Of a stretch of DNA of 56,124 bases, positions 51,428 through 56,124 are shown piece by piece (position 1 is the first letter of the stretch; every line of letters starts with the position of its first letter). Source of the stretch: Scytonema sp. RU_4_4 (GTDB lineage Bacteria; Cyanobacteriota; Cyanobacteriia; Cyanobacteriales; Nostocaceae); assembly GCA_012031965.1 (NCBI GenBank), contig JAAUSC010000018.1:1-56124 (forward strand). The letters are read 5' to 3'. Under the pieces are notes generated by a model. It ran no database searches and was not told where the DNA came from. It was given only the letters and a program-made list of their open reading frames with translations. A program made the position numbers and the translations under genes.

Positions 51428-52819
51428 TTAACTAATTTTTGTCCAATCCGCTGGGGATTCAACATTTTCTGGCAGGCGAGTTGTTACATCACCTTCTGCT
51501 AATGTAATCTGATGCGGTTTTAGGTTTTTGACTCCTGTTAGAATTGCCCCTTCCAATTTGACATGATTTAGGTTTGTCATATTAAGGTTAGCTCCCATGA
51601 GGTTTGCCCCACAGAGGTTTGCTTCATCGAGAATTGCCATTTGTAGGTTTGTTCCCATGAGATTTGCTCTGCACAGGTCAGTTTCTCTAAGGCTTGCTTC
51701 AGAAAGGTTGGCAAAAAAGACTTCTGTCTGTTGTAATTTGGCTGCATTGAGATTTGCTTGTTGCAGGTTTGCTCCATTAAGGTTTGCTTGTTGCAAATTT
51801 GCTCCAATCAAACCCGTTCCTTGCAAGTTGGCTTTACCCAACTTTGCTCCTTGCAAATTAGCTAAAAATAGCTTTGCCCCTTGTAAGTTAGCAACTTTTA
51901 AATTAGACCCTTGCAAATTGGCTTTATATAGATTGGCTCTCTGTAGATTAGCTCCACGCAGACTTGCTCCTGTAAGATTTGCTGCGCGTAAGTTTGCCTC
52001 ACAGACCCAAGCACAATTGAGGTTTGCCCCACAGAGATTAGCATCAGTTAAATTGGTTGATTGCAAGTTGGCTTCATAGAGAATTGACCCAGAAAGTTTA
52101 GCACCATCCAAATTTGCCTCACACAAGTTGGCTTCCCGCAGATTGGCTTCACAGAGGTTAGCCCCTCGCAGATCTGCTTGTTGCAGGTTTGCTTTATACA
52201 AGTCTGCCCCCTTCATTTCAGCATACCGTAAATTAATTTTCTGATTTGGTTGGTCTTTTTCGGCATCACGCCTGGTGATGACACTCAAGGCTGCTTGAAC
52301 ATCTGTAGGAATTCTTACTGGTGTCTGTTGAGTTTCTTTCTCTTGCGACTTATCGGCAGGATTCTCTCGCACAAAAGCTGTCAGAATTTCTATGATTGTC
52401 CAGTATTGTTGAGGACAATCTTGAGCAACTCTTTCCAAGGCATAGATTGCACCTGTCCGTGTTGCAACACTTTGATGCCCAAGTTGAGTAATTGCAGTCA
52501 TCAAGCGTTCTGCAATCAGCCTTTCTTGGGCTAGATGGACATTCTTTGTTTCAATCTCATTGCGCTTTTGGGCTGCGATCGCACTTTCTTGAACAGCTTG
52601 GGATCGTTTTGCTGCTACGTATGCATGAACCATCACTGCTAATCCTAAGAAAAAGATAGCAGTTGTTGATAATGCTTGAGTTCTGTTTTCTATTTTCTGT
52701 TGATTTGACAACCCCTCCATGTTGGAAAATGTTATGAAAAATACCATTGGTGATAAAGTAAATGTCGCTGTTATTACTATCAACCAATTTCGTAGTACGT
52801 CTGTCTTCTTAGCAGACAT
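51428..52819 (-). CDS. Membrane protein with pentapeptide-repeat domain
   Basis: About 463 residues. Two N-terminal membrane helices (RNWLIVITATFTLSPMVFFI and TAIFFLGLAVMVHAYVAAKR) are followed by a charged linker helix (SAIAAQKRNEIETKNVHLAQ) and a small helical region (GHQSVATRTGAIYALERVAQ). Residues about 200-430 then form around 45 pentapeptide repeats of the A(D/N)LxX type (LRGANLCEANLREANL…), which fold as a right-handed four-sided beta helix. ATG at 52819 (MSAKKTDVL) is chosen because GAGGGA lies about 10 nt upstream. The helix is probably cytoplasmic and membrane-attached; partners are unknown. The TRTGAIYALERVAQ region resembles that of many cyanobacterial pentapeptide proteins. Confidence 0.88.
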   Translation of the reverse strand: MSAKKTDVLRNWLIVITATFTLSPMVFFITFSNMEGLSNQQKIENRTQALSTTAIFFLGLAVMVHAYVAAKRSQAVQESAIAAQKRNEIETKNVHLAQERLIAERLMTAITQLGHQSVATRTGAIYALERVAQDCPQQYWTIIEILTAFVRENPADKSQEKETQQTPVRIPTDVQAALSVITRRDAEKDQPNQKINLRYAEMKGADLYKANLQQADLRGANLCEANLREANLCEANLDGAKLSGSILYEANLQSTNLTDANLCGANLNCAWVCEANLRAANLTGASLRGANLQRANLYKANLQGSNLKVANLQGAKLFLANLQGAKLGKANLQGTGLIGANLQQANLNGANLQQANLNAAKLQQTEVFFANLSEASLRETDLCRANLMGTNLQMAILDEANLCGANLMGANLNMTNLNHVKLEGAILTGVKNLKPHQITLAEGDVTTRLPENVESPADWTKIS

Positions 52820-52884
52820 AATGGTTGTGTCCCTCAAAACACAGAATTTTTAGGCAGATTATAGGGCAAAAGAGTGTATCATCG

Positions 52885-52938
52885 CCCTCAAAATTTCAAT
52901 ATCTGCCGAAAGCTCGGTAGATATTGAAGTTTTGAGGG
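52885..52938. repeat. Long 25-bp hairpin upstream of the pentapeptide gene
   Basis: The arms 52885-52909 and 52914-52938 pair along all 25 positions, 23 Watson-Crick and two G-T, around a 4-nt loop. The hairpin lies 66 to 119 nt upstream of the ATG at 52819. On neither strand does a U-run follow, so it is more likely an interspersed palindrome or a regulatory hairpin than a terminator. Confidence 0.85.
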
Positions 52939-53920
52939 TTTGCTCTCAGATACAAAGTGTGGTTATCACGCTTATATTATCCAGATCAAGTTATATGTAG
53001 CATGATTCCAAGTGTTTATATCCTGTGAAATGTATTTTATCAGATACTGATTCTCCTGAGTTTTTTTTCATACAAAATAGTACCCAAGGGTCTGTTGTAA
53101 GTTGGTTAGCTTGATCAGGAATAGTTTATTGTTGGTTGCTATCATTAGAGTTGAACTCCCTGACACTTGTACTACTCAAATCATTTTTCTATTTGAAATT
53201 CTTACTCATGGATTGCTCTGTATCTCCTTTAAGGATAAGAGAATTGTATGAATTAGCAAGAACTTCCATAGAAATTTGCTCGAAGAAATCAATTGCACGC
53301 TGACAAGGTTCTATGTTTTTACAAACGGTTATCTAACCACTATTCCTCAACTTTGTTTAAAGTACTTATTATTAAGTTAGTTTGATAAATAATGCAACCC
53401 TCTCAAGAGAGATTTTTTGTCTTTATTTTCTTACTTATTTAAAGATTTATCTATAATTCCATGAGTGAAGCGATAATTGAAGCTCATATCCCTTAATACT
53501 TTAGCTTAGGGAGAAAGTTTTTACACAAAATTTATTTTATAAAGATTTTGTAAATCTAGCAGTTTTCTCTGATTTTTAAACTTGACTTTTTTTCAAAAAA
53601 AGCATAGAGGAAAGAGAGCAGAATTTTATGTCCTAAGCCTGCAGCAAGCGTTCGCGTAATATGTACGTGTACGCACACACTACGCGCACACGTGCTGACA
53701 TCAGAACCCCAAAGCCCCTCATTGTTGCAACTACCGTGGCAGAAGGAATAGGGATTTTCATGCGTGGATGGTAAGCTGTTGTGCATTCAAAATGCACAAC
53801 AGCAAGGCAGAAGGCAGAAGGCAGCTATGCTGAAGGGAAGAGGGTTTCAATGATTGACTAAACAAAAATAATATGCAAATTAAAAGCGCAACAGCTTATA
53901 CGCAGTTCATGACGACTACT
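52939..53920. other. Long intergenic region
   Basis: AT-rich. It includes a GTACGTGTACGCACACACTACG region near 53661-53690, a perfect 13-bp hairpin at 53775-53803 and an adjoining AAGGCAG heptamer array. I see no gene. The two flanking genes run in the same (minus) direction, so the region includes the downstream end of the Nudix gene and the promoter of the pentapeptide gene. Confidence 0.5.
53775..53824. repeat. Hairpin plus AAGGCAG heptamers
   Basis: GCTGTTGTGCATT (53775-53787) pairs perfectly with AATGCACAACAGC (53791-53803), loop CAA. Three AAGGCAG heptamers follow directly (53804-53824). Confidence 0.85.
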
Positions 53921-54397
53921 TTACAAATAATCCAAAAACTGCTCTGGTACCAACCTAAACTCTTTTGACTGAAAACGGTTCATATCTACCCACAAAGCAG
54001 TTTTCTGTCGCTCACCTTCAGAAAAAACTAACTTTTCAATTTCATAAAATTTGGGATCAACAAAGTCGCTTTCAAAAAGTTGAATAATTTCGTGACCTGG
54101 TTGACCGTTGTAAATAAATATGTTTTCCAAACAACCCAAGTAACGAATATTTGTTAATTCTGCTTGGATTTCTTCTTGAAATTCCCGCTTGAGAGCTTCT
54201 AAACTTGTTTCACCAAAATCTACTCCACCACCCATTGCGCGGTAAAAAGTTTGTTGCTTCACTGGATCGTAGCCCTCAGAAACAAAGATACGTATGCCTA
54301 TGTCCTGCGGACACGCTCCGCTAACGGTAGGCTTTGCGTACTGACTATCGCGAATAAGTCCTAAAGCGATGACACGAATTTCCCCTGGTTTATGCAT
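53921..54397 (-). CDS. Nudix hydrolase with a repeat-derived insertion
   Basis: 158 residues. The Nudix box G-x5-E-x7-RE-x2-EE is present in GGGVDFGETSLEALKREFQEE, described here in two pieces: GGGVDFGETSLEALK and REFQEE. The end is LVPEQFLDYL. Nudix enzymes hydrolyse nucleoside-diphosphate-linked compounds; the substrate here is not known. After IALGLIRD the expected direct step to RIFVSEGYD is interrupted by about 17 residues (SQYAKPTVSGACPQDIG), which are coded by a GC-rich palindromic repeat (about 54296-54346). The insertion keeps frame. ATG 54397. It ends the short operon with the DUF3531 gene, 8 bp from it. Confidence 0.88.
   Translation of the reverse strand: MHKPGEIRVIALGLIRDSQYAKPTVSGACPQDIGIRIFVSEGYDPVKQQTFYRAMGGGVDFGETSLEALKREFQEEIQAELTNIRYLGCLENIFIYNGQPGHEIIQLFESDFVDPKFYEIEKLVFSEGERQKTALWVDMNRFQSKEFRLVPEQFLDYL
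54302..54330. repeat. GC-rich palindromic repeat inside the Nudix gene
   Basis: GTCCTGCGGACACGCTCCGC and following bases. CACGCTCCGCTAAC (54312-54325) is identical to 2524-2537. The CTGCGGACAC piece is shared with the repeat at about 16353-16362. Confidence 0.85.
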
Positions 54398-54405
54398 TTT
54401 TGTTG

Positions 54406-54858
54406 CTAGTTATCGTAAAGAAACGAAGGACGGCTTTCACTCTCCTCAACAGACCAATCCTCATTTTCGCCGCCGATGTACAATTGCTCAATAGTGACAT
54501 ATTCTTCACTGAGCTGCTGAAGAGCGTTAATGAGAATATCGAGGGCGATCACATCAGAAGTTCCCAAATCAAACCAGCAACGCGCCCATGTCCCCTCATA
54601 CTCAAACTCACCCATATTGTGCATCAGCGCCAGCAGACTTTTATCATATCCTTGTGAGTCGTAATTCATGTAGCTCAGATCTAGTCCAGTTTCCTGTACT
54701 TGGAGATTTTCGGCATTAAATGCACCCAACTTGCCCAAATAAAACCAAGAATTGAAAACCTCTTCTACATACTGTTTTTCTTGCTCAGAAGGAATTGTGC
54801 TGAACTGCAACCAAATCCATAAATCAAAAGGATCAATCTCGCGAAATTCTACTAGCAT
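54406..54858 (-). CDS. DUF3531-family protein
   Basis: 150 residues, soluble, acidic at the C-terminus. It matches the DUF3531 family known from cyanobacteria and plant plastids: MLVEFREIDPFDLWIWLQFS, VEEVFNSWFYLGKLGAFNAE, LDLSYMNYDSQGYD, WARCWFDLGTSDVIALDILI. Function of the family is not established. ATG 54858 has AGGAAATGC-like sequence immediately upstream (CTAAGGAA). It lies 8 bp upstream of the Nudix hydrolase gene on the same strand, so they probably form one transcript. No catalytic motif is visible. The TPR gene upstream is in the same direction, about 140 bp away. Confidence 0.85.
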   Translation of the reverse strand: MLVEFREIDPFDLWIWLQFSTIPSEQEKQYVEEVFNSWFYLGKLGAFNAENLQVQETGLDLSYMNYDSQGYDKSLLALMHNMGEFEYEGTWARCWFDLGTSDVIALDILINALQQLSEEYVTIEQLYIGGENEDWSVEESESRPSFLYDN

Positions 54859-54997
54859 TTCCTTATAGAGGCTAAATTTAGATCATTTTTTGTCAAATTT
54901 CATTGTAAAAGAGTAGAAGGTGCAGAGGGTAAGACTTCCCTGAATTGCAAGATAGGGAAGCAAGAAGAGAAAATATTTTTTTATCCCCTCATCCCCC

Positions 54998-55933
54998 TTA
55001 TCCTCCTGACTTCAGGCTTTCTACAGCCTTACGTCGTTCACGCTCAATTTGTCTTGCCAAATCACGTGGGAGTTGAGACCTCTTAGTTAGGGCTGTATCA
55101 AAATTACTAATTGCCTCCTGCATGAGTTGCGAGTTTTTCTCCTTATTCGCTTTTTCCCGAAGGATTTGAGCCTTAAGATAATACAACTCTGGGTTATCTG
55201 TTGTCATCTTTAAAGCACGATTGGCATAGTCTAGTGCCTGAGAATACTGTTTTAAATCTCGGTAAGCAAGGGCAATACCCCGGTTAGCCAGATACTGAGG
55301 AGCAGCATTTTTTTCTAGCTTTTGAATAGCCTGTTCTGGGTTAGCAAAAGGTAAATTCACAGCAATCATCAAATCCATGTATCCTTTGAGTAAATTGAGT
55401 TCTGGATCGTTAGGAGAAACTGCTTCGGCTTTGTCCAAATGTTGATAGACTTGCTGCAGCCGACTTAAAGCTTGTGGCGCACCCTTTACTGTTCCCTCAC
55501 GTTGTAGAATGACTGCTCCCTCTAAAAACAGACCAACAGCAGCGTACAAATTTCCGCGCAAGGAGTCACTGGATATTAAATTTTGTGCAGTTTCTGATGT
55601 TTTTTTGCTGTAAGTGTCTAGTGTTGCCCAATCTTTATTCGTATATGCTAAAGATGCTTTCATCGCATAGGCTAAAGGTTCATTTGGCTCTCTAGATAAT
55701 GCTTCTTGTAAGTAACGATCTGCAGCTTGATAGTCTCCCTGTTGGAAAATAGCTTTGAATGCTGCTTCTGTTTTGTTGCCAATGTTACGAGGCTCCTTCA
55801 TGCGAAAGGGGTCTGCAGCCCAAGAAGGATTTGCCCAGATATTGAGTGTTAAAGTAGCTGCAAAAGTTACCATGACGAGGCGGTAAAACTTGGCAGGCAA
55901 AATAGTTTGCGGAACTGGAAACCATGCATTCAT
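54998..55933 (-). CDS. Exported TPR-repeat protein
   Basis: 311 residues. The N-terminus has a basic stretch then a hydrophobic run (RLVMVTFAATLTLNIWANPS) ending WAADP, a likely signal peptide cleaved after AA/A. The rest is helical, with TPR units: AAFKAIFQQGDYQAADRYLQ, EPLAYAMKASLAYTNKDWAT, LANRGIALAYRDLKQYSQAL, PELYYLKAQILREKANK. It resembles the cyanobacterial TPR family named after Sll0314/Alr1548; that name is from memory. The location is probably periplasm or thylakoid lumen, as a scaffold. ATG 55933. The 190 bp before it to the window end hold its promoter; nothing else is seen. Confidence 0.85.
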   Translation of the reverse strand: MNAWFPVPQTILPAKFYRLVMVTFAATLTLNIWANPSWAADPFRMKEPRNIGNKTEAAFKAIFQQGDYQAADRYLQEALSREPNEPLAYAMKASLAYTNKDWATLDTYSKKTSETAQNLISSDSLRGNLYAAVGLFLEGAVILQREGTVKGAPQALSRLQQVYQHLDKAEAVSPNDPELNLLKGYMDLMIAVNLPFANPEQAIQKLEKNAAPQYLANRGIALAYRDLKQYSQALDYANRALKMTTDNPELYYLKAQILREKANKEKNSQLMQEAISNFDTALTKRSQLPRDLARQIERERRKAVESLKSGG

Positions 55934-56124
55934 TTTTTCAGTGTTTTTACGATAATTTTTGTTTTATATGTTACTTAACGTATCAAATGTTGTTCTCTTG
56001 AACATGTATCCGTTTGAGCCAGAATTTTGTATCATATCCGACTTTAATAATTTTCTAAGTTCCCAAGTTAGTTGTAGCTATGCTCATTGCCAAAGGATAC
56101 AGAATACAAGGGGAACGAAAGTTA

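Noticed and set aside
51597-52079. 160-codon open frame on the plus strand
   Set aside because: It is antisense to the pentapeptide-repeat gene and its F/A/R-rich pattern (RFAxxRFA) is the mirror of the A(D/N)LxX repeats.

Overview
The window reads as chromosomal DNA from a filamentous, Nostocales-type cyanobacterium. The evidence is a chlorophyll synthase gene (chlG), a cytochrome b6f PetP gene, a BCH/PucC-family carrier, a KaiB-domain protein, many GCGATCGC (HIP1) octamers, heptameric short tandem repeats and interspersed palindromic repeats. No tRNA, rRNA, CRISPR array, intact transposase or phage gene was recognised.

Layout. 1-5 kb: a redox two-component pair, namely a response regulator fused to a thioredoxin-reductase-like protein and its cNMP-binding histidine kinase. 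A Phd/VapC-type toxin-antitoxin module lies between them, and the kinase seems to have lost about 130-140 internal residues. 5-10 kb: a quinone-oxidoreductase-like gene with a late frameshift, an MFS exporter, an Old Yellow Enzyme reductase and a double-ABM-domain protein. 10-13 kb: two related SH3/peptidoglycan-binding exported proteins and a globin with a C-terminal membrane anchor. 13.6-17.4 kb: UDP-GlcNAc 2-epimerase, a small membrane protein, a KaiB-domain protein and an aldo/keto reductase fragment. 17.8-19.9 kb: a 5'-truncated NACHT/HEAT remnant followed in frame by a heptad-coding 21-bp array. 20-27.7 kb: mostly housekeeping and photosynthesis genes (BCH/PucC carrier, inositol-monophosphatase-like, ChaN-like, zinc dehydrogenase, chlG, Get3d-like ATPase, petP). 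27.8-29.4 kb: two Uma2-family genes. 29.7-41.9 kb: a surface-polysaccharide cluster running in one direction (Wzm permease, Wzt ATPase with C-terminal binding domain, three methyltransferase proteins, three glycosyltransferase proteins). 42-56 kb: an ABC-2 transporter pair, an MscS channel, leuB, a prepilin peptidase, accD, a pentapeptide-repeat membrane protein, a Nudix hydrolase, a DUF3531 protein and a TPR protein.

How genes may work together. The 29.7-41.9 kb genes look like an ABC-dependent polysaccharide pathway. Glycosyltransferases build the chain, and a coiled-coil methyltransferase resembling WbdD-type terminators may cap and measure it. Wzt may recognise the cap through its C-terminal domain, and Wzm/Wzt would export the product. 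The 2-epimerase at 13.7 kb could supply ManNAc-type sugars, but it is unlinked. The regulator/kinase pair at 1.4-5.0 kb probably senses redox or nucleotide state.

The most notable features are the signs of decay and repeat traffic. Four genes carry apparent single-base deletions. One toxin is broken beside an intact antitoxin. A palindromic repeat appears to be inserted in frame in the Nudix gene. The wecB start codon lies inside a heptamer array. The NACHT/HEAT remnant reads past its stop into coiled-coil heptads. The single-base frameshifts could be sequencing errors, so they are reported with that caveat.
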